Assembly: GCF_016598485.1 (NCBI RefSeq)
Contig: NZ_JAEMUW010000006.1
Span: 62,001 to 126,000 of the forward strand
Direction of reading: 5' to 3'
DNA length: 64,000 nt
Source of the DNA: Micromonospora coerulea
GTDB lineage: Bacteria; Actinomycetota; Actinomycetes; Mycobacteriales; Micromonosporaceae
In this document: positions 57,035 to 64,000 of the stretch, piece after piece
Layout of the letters: each line of letters starts with the position of its first letter
Position numbering within the stretch: position 1 is the first letter of the stretch
Program-made: the position numbers and the translations under genes
The notes under the pieces: model-generated
Told to the model about the DNA's origin: nothing
Databases searched by the model: none
The model's input: only the letters and a program-made list of their open reading frames with translations

Positions 57035-59019
57035 AGGCAGGTGATCGTGACCGGGGTGCCCGGGGGCACCTGCGAGTTCTCGCCCGGGTTCTGGAAGCGG
57101 GCCACGCCGTTCGGGTTGAGCTGGATGGTGGTCGGGAAGCCCTGGCTCTCCAGCACCTGCTTCGCCTGCTGGCAGGGCAGGTCGATCACCCGGGGGACGA
57201 CCACCGCCGGCGGACCCTTGCTGATCTGGAGCTTGACCTGGGCGCCCTTCTCCACACCGGTGCCGTCGGCCGGGCTCTGGCCGAGGACCTCGTCCTTCGG
57301 CTTGTCCGAGTCCTTGTACGTCTCCACCGGAGTCAACCCGAGCTGCGCCAGCGTCGCCCGCGCCTCGTTGATGTTCTTGCCCACCAGGTTCGGCACCGAG
57401 ATCGGGGCCTTGCCCTTGCTCAGCACGACGGTCACCTTGCTGCCCGGTTTGACCACCGTGCCCATCTTCGGCTCGGTGGCCACCACCACCCCGGCCGGCA
57501 GGTTGTCGTCGTACCGGGCGGCGCCCTTGGCCACCACCAGCTTGGCGTCGGTCAACTCTGCCTGGGCCAGCTCGAAGTCCTTGCCCACCACGTCGGGCAC
57601 CGGCAGCCGCTCCGGGCCCAGCGACAGCGTGAGGGTGATCGTGCCGCCCTTGACGATCCGGGCCGCGGAGGCCGGATTCTGGCCCAGCACGCTGTCCTTG
57701 GGCGCCTTCTCGTCGTACCGGGGCTGGTCGTAGGCGAGGGTGAAGCCGGCCCGGGCCGCCTGCGCCTCCGCGTCGGCCTTGCTCAGGCTCACCAGCTGCG
57801 GGGCGACCGTGTACCGCCCCACCCCGAACCACCAGCCACCCAACGCGGCCACCAGGCCGAGCACCACGGCCACCGCGGCGATCGCCAGCCGGCCGCGGGG
57901 CGAGCCCATGATCTGGGTACGCGCTCCGGCCAGCCGGGCGCCGACGCCGACGCTCTCCGGCGCGGCCCGGCGGCGGTGCGGGCGCTGCCCGCCGCCGCCC
58001 TCGGGCAGCCGGGCCCAGGCCGGGCGCTCCGCGGGCCGGACGGCGGCCACCGCCATGGTGGGCTGGGACATCGGCGTGGTGTCGTCGCCGACCCGCCGCA
58101 GCACGGCGGTGTGCGAGTTCGCGTTGCCCAGGTCGTCCCGGGCCACCTGCACCTCGGCCAGCAGGGCGCCGGCGTCGGCCGGACGCGCCCCCGGATCGCG
58201 CCGGGTGGCCCGCTGGACCAGGTCGTCGAGCACCCGGTGCAGGCCGGGCACCAGCGTCGACGGGGCCGGCACGTCCCGGTCGACGTGCTGCCAGGCCACG
58301 TCCACCGGCCGGTCGCCGTCGTACGGGACCCGGCCGGTGAGCATCTCGAACAGCACGATCCCGGCGGAGTAGACGTCGGTGCGGGTGTCCGCCCGTCCCT
58401 CGGTGACCAGCTCCGGGGCCACGTACGCCACGGTGGCCATCAGCTGGTTGCCGTTCTCCTCCTCGGCGCTCGCCTCGACCGCCCGGGCCAGCCCGAAGTC
58501 GGCGACCTTCACGACGCTGTCCACCAGGTTGGCCGGGCCGCCGGCGGGCGCCTCGGCGACCAGCACGTTCTCCGGCTTGACGTCCCGGTGTACCAGGCCG
58601 GCCCGGTGGGCGGCGGCGATCGCGGCGAGCATCTGCTCGGCGATCGCCAGGGCCTCGTCCGGGTTCAGCCGGCGTCGCTCGGCGAGGACGTCGCGCAGGG
58701 TCCGGCCGCGGACGTACTCCATCACCAGGTAGGGGAGGCCGCCGTGGGTGCCCTGGTCGTAGACCGCGACCACGTTCGGGTGGGTCAGCCGGGCGATGGT
58801 CTTCGCCTCGTCGGTGAACCGCTCCACGAACCCCGCCATGCGGGATCGCGCCTCGGGGGCCTGGGTCGGGTGAATGATCTTGACCGCCACGGTGCGCTCG
58901 AGGCGCTCGTCGGTGGCGGTGTACACGGTCGCCATGCCGCCACGGGCCACGCGACCGCGAATGCGGTAGCGCCCGTCGATCAGCGAGCCCAGCAACGTGT
59001 CGGCGACCTGTGTGTCCAT
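57031..59019 (-). CDS. PASTA-domain Ser/Thr protein kinase (PknB/PknL type)
   Basis: 662 residues: a kinase domain (about 15-285) with GRVARGGMATVY, VAVKII, HRDVKPEN, DFG and APE; a basic juxtamembrane linker; one transmembrane helix (about 378-398); then four extracellular PASTA repeats that bind muropeptides or lipid II. It faces the Rv2175c-like gene, the arrangement of mycobacterial pknL/Rv2175c; as I recall, mycobacterial PknL lacks PASTA repeats and this protein does not. The gene is co-translated with nfo. Confidence 0.93.
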   Translation of the reverse strand: MDTQVADTLLGSLIDGRYRIRGRVARGGMATVYTATDERLERTVAVKIIHPTQAPEARSRMAGFVERFTDEAKTIARLTHPNVVAVYDQGTHGGLPYLVMEYVRGRTLRDVLAERRRLNPDEALAIAEQMLAAIAAAHRAGLVHRDVKPENVLVAEAPAGGPANLVDSVVKVADFGLARAVEASAEEENGNQLMATVAYVAPELVTEGRADTRTDVYSAGIVLFEMLTGRVPYDGDRPVDVAWQHVDRDVPAPSTLVPGLHRVLDDLVQRATRRDPGARPADAGALLAEVQVARDDLGNANSHTAVLRRVGDDTTPMSQPTMAVAAVRPAERPAWARLPEGGGGQRPHRRRAAPESVGVGARLAGARTQIMGSPRGRLAIAAVAVVLGLVAALGGWWFGVGRYTVAPQLVSLSKADAEAQAARAGFTLAYDQPRYDEKAPKDSVLGQNPASAARIVKGGTITLTLSLGPERLPVPDVVGKDFELAQAELTDAKLVVAKGAARYDDNLPAGVVVATEPKMGTVVKPGSKVTVVLSKGKAPISVPNLVGKNINEARATLAQLGLTPVETYKDSDKPKDEVLGQSPADGTGVEKGAQVKLQISKGPPAVVVPRVIDLPCQQAKQVLESQGFPTTIQLNPNGVARFQNPGENSQVPPGTPVTITCL

Positions 59020-59185
59020 CGGCAGGCAGTCTATGTGTCGGGAGGGTGAAGGTAGAACAGGATGCTACAGCCGGCAGCTCGACCGCCCCGTCCCGCCGCG
59101 CTCGTCCCACCCGCCCCGCACCCCGGTCGCGGCTGGATGGGGGTGCCGTTGCCCGGGGCGGACGGGCACGTGGCAGGGTGTTCGG

Positions 59186-59575
59186 GTGACCGATTCCGTA
59201 CCCGCCGACCGGGCCGCCGCCGGCGCGGACCTGCCCGGACCGACCGACCCGGCCGCCTGGCTGACCCTGCCGGACGTCGCCGAACGGCTCGACCTGTCGA
59301 TCAGCAAGGTCCACCAGATGATCCGGGACCGTGAGCTGATCGCGGTACGCCGCGACGGTGTCCGGCGGATCCCCGCCGACCTGGTGGCCAACCAGACCGT
59401 GCTCAAGCACCTGCCCGGCGTGCTGAACCTGCTCACCGACGCCGGCTACGACGACGAGGCGGCGCTGCGCTGGCTCTACGAGGAGGACCCGACCCTCCCC
59501 GGCACTCCCGCCGTCGCCCTGGGGGGTGACCTGGCCCGCGAGGTCAAGCGCCGCGCCCAGGCCCTCGGCTTCTGA
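59186..59575 (+). CDS. Rv2175c-like winged-helix DNA-binding protein (kinase substrate)
   Basis: 129 residues. A MerR-like HTH (WLTLPDVAERLDLSISKVHQMI, about 30-52) precedes a C-terminal helical domain (LTDAGYDDEAALRWLYEEDPTLPG ... RAQALGF). It matches mycobacterial Rv2175c, a DNA-binding protein phosphorylated by PknL near its N-terminus. Here the N-terminal 25 residues have Thr2, Ser4 and Thr20 as possible sites. The GTG at 59186 has AGGG upstream. It is divergent from the kinase, sharing 166 bp. Confidence 0.85.
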   Translation: MTDSVPADRAAAGADLPGPTDPAAWLTLPDVAERLDLSISKVHQMIRDRELIAVRRDGVRRIPADLVANQTVLKHLPGVLNLLTDAGYDDEAALRWLYEEDPTLPGTPAVALGGDLAREVKRRAQALGF

Positions 59576-59597
59576 CCCACCCACCCGCCCCTCGGTG

Positions 59598-59659
59598 CGG
59601 TGATCATGAAGTTGGTTCCGCGACACCGGCGTGTCGTGACAACAACCTCATGATCACCG
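59598..59659. repeat. Long extragenic palindrome between convergent genes
   Basis: Outer arms CGGTGATCATGA / TCATGATCACCG are perfect 12-bp inverted repeats. Inside is a second hairpin CGACAC-CGGC-GTGTCG, with partial pairing GTTGGTT / AACAACC between them. TGATCA-armed intergenic palindromes of this kind recur in Micromonospora genomes (recalled). It could end both convergent transcripts or be a REP-like element. Confidence 0.7.
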
Positions 59660-59686
59660 GGGTGGGCCGGGGTGGGCCGGGTGGGG

Positions 59687-60769
59687 TCAGTCGGTGCGGC
59701 GGGTGGCGGCGATGGCCAGGTCGACGAGGGCCTGCCTGGCCTCGGTGTCCAGGTCGACCGTGGTGAGGGCGGCCAGGGCGCTCTCGGTCAGCCCGCCGAT
59801 CCGCTGTTCGGTGCGCGCCAGCGCGCCGCTGTCGATGATCAGCTCGCGCAGCCGGGCCACGCCGGCCTCGTCGAGCCCCGCGTCGCCGAGGCCGTTGCGC
59901 AGCAGGTCCCGGCCGGCGTCGTCGAGCGCCTCCAGGGCCGCCGCCACCAGGTACGTCCGCTTCCCCTCGCGCAGGTCGTCGCCGGCCGGCTTGCCGGTCT
60001 GCGCCGGATCCCCGAACACCCCCAGCACGTCGTCGCGGAGCTGGAACGCCTCGCCCAGCGGCAACCCGTACGCCGAGTACGCCGAGCGCACCTCCGCGGG
60101 CGCGTCGGCCAGCGCCGCCCCGAGCAGCAACGGCCGCTCGACCGTGTACTTCGCCGACTTGTACCGGGCGACCTTGCCGGCCCGTTCCAGCGAGGTGTCC
60201 CCGGTGGCCTGGGTCAGCACGTCGAGGTACTGCCCGACCGTGACCTCGGTGCGCATCTCGTCGAAGACCGGCCGGGCCCGGGCCACCGTGCGCGGATCGA
60301 GCCCGGCGGAGTGCAGCAGCTCGTCCGACCAGACCAGGCAGAGGTCGCCGAGGAGGATCGCCGCCGCGTCGCCGAACCCGTCCGGGTCGCCGCCCCAGCC
60401 GGCGGAGCGGTGTCGGGCGGCGAACCGCCGGTGCATCGCGGGCTCCCCGCGCCGGGTGTCCGAGCGGTCCATCAGGTCGTCGTGGATCAGTGCGCTGGCC
60501 TGCACGAACTCGAGCGCGGCGAGGGTGGTCACCACCTGGTCGGAGTCGACGCCGCCGGCACCCCGGTAGCCCCAGTAGGCGAAGGCCGGCCGCAGCCGCT
60601 TCCCACCGCCCAGGACGAACGCCTCGATCGCCTCGGCCACCGGCACGAGGGCGTCGTCGACACCGGTCATCCAGCCGCGCTGGCCGGCGAGGAACTCGGT
60701 CAGGGCCTTGTCGATCCGCTGACGGAGGCCGGCGCGGTCGACGGGGGAAACGGGAGCAGCGTGGGTCAC
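59687..60769 (-). CDS. idsA: Polyprenyl (geranylgeranyl/farnesyl-type) diphosphate synthase
   Basis: 360 residues, all-helical trans-isoprenyl diphosphate synthase. First Asp-rich motif DDLMD (ALIHDDLMDRSDTRRG), second in QLRDDVLGVFGDP with GKPAGDDLREGK. Product length cannot be told from sequence alone. TAGCGT ends 6 nt before the GTG at 60769, suggesting a leaderless mRNA. Mycobacterial idsA2 occupies the same place next to Rv2175c and the metF-like gene. Confidence 0.92.
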   Translation of the reverse strand: MTHAAPVSPVDRAGLRQRIDKALTEFLAGQRGWMTGVDDALVPVAEAIEAFVLGGGKRLRPAFAYWGYRGAGGVDSDQVVTTLAALEFVQASALIHDDLMDRSDTRRGEPAMHRRFAARHRSAGWGGDPDGFGDAAAILLGDLCLVWSDELLHSAGLDPRTVARARPVFDEMRTEVTVGQYLDVLTQATGDTSLERAGKVARYKSAKYTVERPLLLGAALADAPAEVRSAYSAYGLPLGEAFQLRDDVLGVFGDPAQTGKPAGDDLREGKRTYLVAAALEALDDAGRDLLRNGLGDAGLDEAGVARLRELIIDSGALARTEQRIGGLTESALAALTTVDLDTEARQALVDLAIAATRRTD

Positions 60770-60778
60770 GCCACGACG

Positions 60779-62254
60779 CTAGCCGGTCTCGGGTGATCCC
60801 GTCGTGTCGCCGGGTCGGCGCGCCGCGACCGGCGTCGAGCGGGACCGCCGGACCCGGCCCGCTCCCGGTCCGCTGCCCGGCCCTGGCGGCAGGTACGGGC
60901 GGGCCGCCGCGAGGAGCGCCGCGTAGCGCCGTACCGCCGGCTCGGCGCGGTGCCGGGCCAGCCGGCGGCGTACCTCGGTGAGCTGGGCGGCCGCCCGGGG
61001 CGAGCCGGACCGGACGGCGTCGAGCAGCCCGTCGCCGGCCACCGCGCAGGCCTGCTCCACCTCGCCGAGCTGGAGGTGGCCGCGGGCCAGCCAGCCGCCG
61101 TAGATCGCGGCGCGGCGGGGGCGGCCCCGGCTGTGCGCGGCGGGGCGCAGCAGCGGTGCGGCGGCTGCCGGGCGGCCCAGCACGACGAGGGTGCGCCCGG
61201 TCATCGCCGCCAGCTCCGCGTCATCGAGCCAGTAGAGCCAGGGCGGCTCCCGGCCGGGCTCCGGCCCGGCCACCCGCCCCGCCGCGGCGAGGGCCCGCCC
61301 GGCGGTCCGCCGCCGCCCGCCGAGCGCGGCGGCCAGCGCCACCCGGTGCAGCAGCAGCGCCCGCAGCCCCGGTGAGGCGGCGTCGCGGGCCCCGGCGTAC
61401 CCGGCCCGGGCCAGGGCCAGCGCCCCCGCCGCGTCCCCGGCGCCGGCCAGCAGGTGGCTGGCCGACCCGAGCACGTGCCCGGCGAACGCGCGGTCGCCGG
61501 CGCCCACCGCGGCCCGCAGGGCCAACCGGTAGGCGTCCAGCCCGGCGGTCGGGTCACCCGCGTCGGCGGCGAGCCAGCCGGTGAGCTGGGCCGCCTCGGC
61601 GAGGACCGGCAGCAGCCGGCGGCGCGTTCCCGGACCGGCACCGGAGAGCGCCCGGGCCGCCCGGCGGAGTCGGCGGGCGGCATGGCCGGCCAGGTCCGCC
61701 CCGCCGAGCAGGTCGTCCCACCGGCGCAGCGCGGTCAGGTCGTCGGCGCCCGGCCCGACCCCGCCCGGCCCGGCGCGCACTCCCGCCCCGGCCGCCTCCG
61801 TGCCCACCCCCGCCAGGCCAGCGTCGACCACGCCGGGCGGGGTGGTCGGCACGGTGCGGGCATGGCCGGCCAGCCGGCCGAACGCCGGGCCGCCGAGCGC
61901 GGAGCCGGTCGGATCGGCCAGCCAGCGCTGCGCGAGGGCCAGCAGTGCCGCCCGCGACCGGGCGCCGCCCCGGGTGGTCGCCGACGCGCCGCCGGGGTGG
62001 CGGCTGCGCGCCGCGGCCTCGGCGAGCAGCTCGCCCGGTACGTCGAGGACGACGGCGAGCCAGCCCAGCCAGAAGTCGCCGGGGAGCCGGAGCTGCCGTT
62101 CCCAGCGGGAGACCTCGTGCCTGGTCAAGGTGGGCACGCCGGAGGCGGCGCAGAGCTCGGCGGCGATCCGCTGCTGACTCCAGCGGCGGGCCAGCCGCAG
62201 CTCGGCCAGGAGCGGCCCGAGCAGGCGCGGGCCGGGTGGCGGAAACGGGATCAT
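60779..62254 (-). CDS. XRE-type HTH protein with TPR-like helical domain
   Basis: 491 residues. An N-terminal HTH (about 12-65: WSQQRIAAELCAASG ... TRHEVSRWERQLRLPG) is followed by a long Ala/Gly/Arg-rich helical part resembling tetratricopeptide repeats, and a basic Pro-rich end. Such regulators are numerous in actinomycetes, often sensing peptides or small molecules. GGAGG lies 4 nt before the ATG at 62254. Its stop codon is inside the leaderless promoter of idsA. Confidence 0.8.
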   Translation of the reverse strand: MIPFPPPGPRLLGPLLAELRLARRWSQQRIAAELCAASGVPTLTRHEVSRWERQLRLPGDFWLGWLAVVLDVPGELLAEAAARSRHPGGASATTRGGARSRAALLALAQRWLADPTGSALGGPAFGRLAGHARTVPTTPPGVVDAGLAGVGTEAAGAGVRAGPGGVGPGADDLTALRRWDDLLGGADLAGHAARRLRRAARALSGAGPGTRRRLLPVLAEAAQLTGWLAADAGDPTAGLDAYRLALRAAVGAGDRAFAGHVLGSASHLLAGAGDAAGALALARAGYAGARDAASPGLRALLLHRVALAAALGGRRRTAGRALAAAGRVAGPEPGREPPWLYWLDDAELAAMTGRTLVVLGRPAAAAPLLRPAAHSRGRPRRAAIYGGWLARGHLQLGEVEQACAVAGDGLLDAVRSGSPRAAAQLTEVRRRLARHRAEPAVRRYAALLAAARPYLPPGPGSGPGAGRVRRSRSTPVAARRPGDTTGSPETG

Positions 62255-62489
62255 CGGTCCTCCGGTGGGCGTCGGCGCGGTCGGGCGGCGCGAACACCCG
62301 GCCAGACCTGGACCGGTCCCTCCGCGTCGCGGATCGTGCTGACCCCCGCGCGGCCCCCGGGGACCGGCCACCGGCCGGCCCCACCGCGCTGTCCCGTTTC
62401 TACCCCCGGGGTACGACGCTCCCGGCGGCCGCCGTCCGCCCGCTGGGAAGCTCATGGGTGCCTCGAGCGCCCACCGCTAGAGTCGATGC

Positions 62490-63407
62490 GTGGCGCTCGG
62501 GCTTCCCTCGGTCTTCCCCAATCCCCAACCGGCGATCGGGGAGCTGATCCGTGTCGGCCAGCCGACCTTCTCCTTCGAGTTCTTCCCGCCCAAGACGGAG
62601 CAGGGGGAGCGGCTGCTCTGGCAGGCGATCCGCGAGCTGGAGTCGCTGCGCCCGTCGTTCGTCTCGATCACCTACGGCGCCGGCGGGTCGACCCGGGACA
62701 CCACGGTCGCGGTCACCGAGCGGATCGCCACCGAGACGACCCTGCTGCCGATGGCACACCTGACCGCGGTCAACCACTCCGTCGCCGAGCTGCGGCACGT
62801 CATCGGCCGGCTGGCCGGGGTCGGGGTGCGCAACGTCCTCGCCGTGCGGGGCGACCCGCCCGGCAACCCGGGCGGCGAGTGGGTGCCCCACCCGGAGGGC
62901 GTGCAGTACGCCGAGGACCTGGTCCGGGTGGTCCGCGACGCCGGTGACTTCAGCGTCGGGGTGGCCGCCTTCCCGTACAAGCACCCGCGCTCGCCCGACG
63001 TCGCCAGCGACACCGCGAACTTCGTCCGCAAGTGCCGGGCCGGGGCGGAGTTCGCGATCACCCAGATGTTCTTCGACGCCGACGACTACCTGCGGCTGCG
63101 GGACCGGGTCGCGGCGGCCGGCTGCGACACCCCGATCCTGGCCGGGGTGATGCCGGTGACCCAGATCGGCACCATCGAGCGGTCGGTGCAGCTCTCCGGC
63201 GCGCCGTTCCCGCCGGCGCTGGCCGAGCGGTTCGAGCGGGTCGCCGACGACCCGGAGGCGGTCCGCCGGCTCGGCATCGAGCAGGCCAGCGGGATGTGCG
63301 CCAAGCTGCTGGACGAGGGCGTGCCCGGCATCCACTTCATCACCCTCAACCGTTCCACCGCCACCCGCGAGGTCTGGCAGCACCTCCGGTCCGGCGCGCG
63401 GGTGTGA
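62490..63407 (+). CDS. metF: Methylenetetrahydrofolate reductase
   Basis: 305 residues, FAD-dependent reduction of methylene-THF to methyl-THF for methionine synthesis. Catalytic Glu in FSFEFFPPKTEQG; ITYGAGGSTR, LAVRGDPPG, VAAFPYKHP, AITQMFFDADDY and PGIHFITLN are present. TAGAGT at 62478-62483 ends 6 nt before the GTG, so the mRNA is probably leaderless. The 235 bp upstream (62255-62489) show no other gene. It lies at the same place as mycobacterial Rv2172c but looks like a regular MetF. Confidence 0.95.
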   Translation: MALGLPSVFPNPQPAIGELIRVGQPTFSFEFFPPKTEQGERLLWQAIRELESLRPSFVSITYGAGGSTRDTTVAVTERIATETTLLPMAHLTAVNHSVAELRHVIGRLAGVGVRNVLAVRGDPPGNPGGEWVPHPEGVQYAEDLVRVVRDAGDFSVGVAAFPYKHPRSPDVASDTANFVRKCRAGAEFAITQMFFDADDYLRLRDRVAAAGCDTPILAGVMPVTQIGTIERSVQLSGAPFPPALAERFERVADDPEAVRRLGIEQASGMCAKLLDEGVPGIHFITLNRSTATREVWQHLRSGARV

Positions 63408-63453
63408 CCACCCGTCGCGCCGACACCCGCTGTGCCCTTCTACGGTTGAGTTC

Positions 63454-64000
63454 GTGGTGGGCACACAGCTGAACTGGGACCAGTACGCGACGGCGTGGGC
63501 GCGGCTGCACGGCGGGTTCGACCCGCGGGCGGCGGCGCCGGTGGTCCGCGCCTGGCTGCGTTTCGCCTACCACGTCGGCTACGTGCTGGGCCGGCTCCGG
63601 GTCGGCCCCACCGCGGTCACCGTGTTCGGGGTGCTGCTCTGCTTCTGCGTGCCGCTGCTCGTCGGCCGGGCGGGTGACGGGCCGTTCCTGGGGGCGCTGT
63701 TCGTGCTGCTCGCCGCGGTGGCGGACAGCGTCGACGGTGCGGTGGCGGTGGCCACGAACCGGACCACCCGGCTCGGCTACGTCTACGACTCGGTCGCCGA
63801 CCGGCTCGGCGAGGCCGCCTGGCTGATCGGATTCTGGCTGCTCGGTGCGCCGGGCGCGCTGGTCGCCGCCGCCGGCGGCCTGTCCTGGCTGCATGAGTAC
63901 GTCCGGGCCCGGGCGGTCGCCGCCGGAATGCGGGAGATCGGGACGGTGACGGTGGGGGAGCGGCCCACCCGGGTCTGCGTGGCCCTGTTCGGGCTGCTGG
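63454..64000 (+). CDS. CDP-alcohol phosphatidyltransferase family protein (5' part)
   Basis: 182 codons are visible before the window ends. Hydrophobic helices surround the family motif, normally D-x2-DG-x2-AR-x8-G-x3-D-x3-D. Here it reads D-S-V-D-G-A-V-A-V ... G-Y-V-Y-D-S-V-A-D: the four Asp and Gly are kept but the Arg is Val. Such enzymes move a phosphatidyl group from CDP-diacylglycerol to an alcohol. TACGGT ends 7 nt before the GTG at 63454 (leaderless). Confidence 0.8.
   Translation, partial: MVGTQLNWDQYATAWARLHGGFDPRAAAPVVRAWLRFAYHVGYVLGRLRVGPTAVTVFGVLLCFCVPLLVGRAGDGPFLGALFVLLAAVADSVDGAVAVATNRTTRLGYVYDSVADRLGEAAWLIGFWLLGAPGALVAAAGGLSWLHEYVRARAVAAGMREIGTVTVGERPTRVCVALFGLL

Noticed and set aside
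56174..59626. A single open frame of about 1150 codons on the minus strand
   Set aside because: It runs out of frame through the kinase gene; only its last 286 codons (endonuclease IV) are real. High GC makes such empty frames common.

Overview
This is a chromosomal window from a high-GC actinobacterium, most likely the family Micromonosporaceae (Micromonospora-like). The evidence is the very GC-rich third codon positions, many GTG starts, many GTGA/ATGA gene overlaps, apparently leaderless promoters (TANNNT 6-7 nt before the start codon), an actinobacterial cta/qcr respiratory locus, an AS-type 3'-exoribonuclease, PimB, DUF4259 and DUF4142 proteins, and extragenic repeats of the 'MSERSER' type. 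I found no tRNA, rRNA, CRISPR array, phage or insertion sequence.

Layout. (1) 1-10.3 kb: the start of a cysteine desulfurase, then the aerobic terminal respiratory chain (ctaC, ctaF, ctaG, ctaE, qcrC-qcrA-qcrB) interleaved with trpD, a pseudo-receiver protein and a DUF4142 protein. The cytochrome oxidase subunit I gene (ctaD) is not here. (2) 10.3-20.6 kb: an Lrp ligand-binding-only protein, a sugar nucleotidyltransferase/NUDIX pair, a shortened RelA/SpoT homologue, a DnaQ/UvrC fusion nuclease, a NYN-domain protein, an M48 membrane protease and the mannosyltransferase PimB. (3) 20.7-27.7 kb, minus strand: a GGDEF-EAL protein coupled to a SAM methyltransferase, a two-component system, and a FadD15-type acyl-CoA ligase. 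(4) 27.8-36.6 kb: a SRPBCC / DUF5304-like / glucokinase / EEP-phosphatase cluster, a flavin monooxygenase with a nucleophile-less alpha/beta hydrolase, trehalose-6-phosphate synthase and a PlsC acyltransferase. (5) 36.6-48.5 kb: a 1198-residue adenylate-cyclase/ATPase regulator, a Crp-type regulator, exoribonuclease AS, a PPi-type phosphofructokinase, proC, a threonine-dehydratase-like enzyme, a class F sortase with a DUF4397 partner, and a decayed SGNH lipase. (6) 48.6-53 kb: glutathione peroxidase and a chitin-degradation module (GH18-CBM2 chitinase, AraC regulator, AA10 LPMO) with matching operator-like sites. (7) 53-64 kb: aroG, threonine aldolase, endonuclease IV, a PASTA Ser/Thr kinase facing a Rv2175c-like DNA-binding protein, polyprenyl diphosphate synthase, an XRE regulator, metF, and the start of a CDP-alcohol phosphatidyltransferase.

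The backbone ctaC-ctaF-trpD-ctaE-qcrCAB-(DnaQ/UvrC)-pimB-fadD-SRPBCC-plsC-exoRNase AS-aroG-pknL/Rv2175c-idsA-metF runs in the same order as Mycobacterium tuberculosis Rv2200c-Rv2172c (locus tags recalled from memory). It is therefore an old actinobacterial core into which accessory blocks such as chitinase/LPMO and sortase/DUF4397 have been inserted. Functionally the window joins respiration, aromatic amino-acid supply (aroG, trpD), envelope mannolipid, phospholipid and isoprenoid synthesis, and several signalling devices ((p)ppGpp, c-di-GMP, cAMP, Ser/Thr phosphorylation).

No single unmistakably new system stands out. The best leads are short ORFs ending in start-codon overlaps with the next gene, enzymes lacking a key residue, a shared operator-like motif in the chitin module, and two candidate DNA-damage (PafBC-type) promoters.
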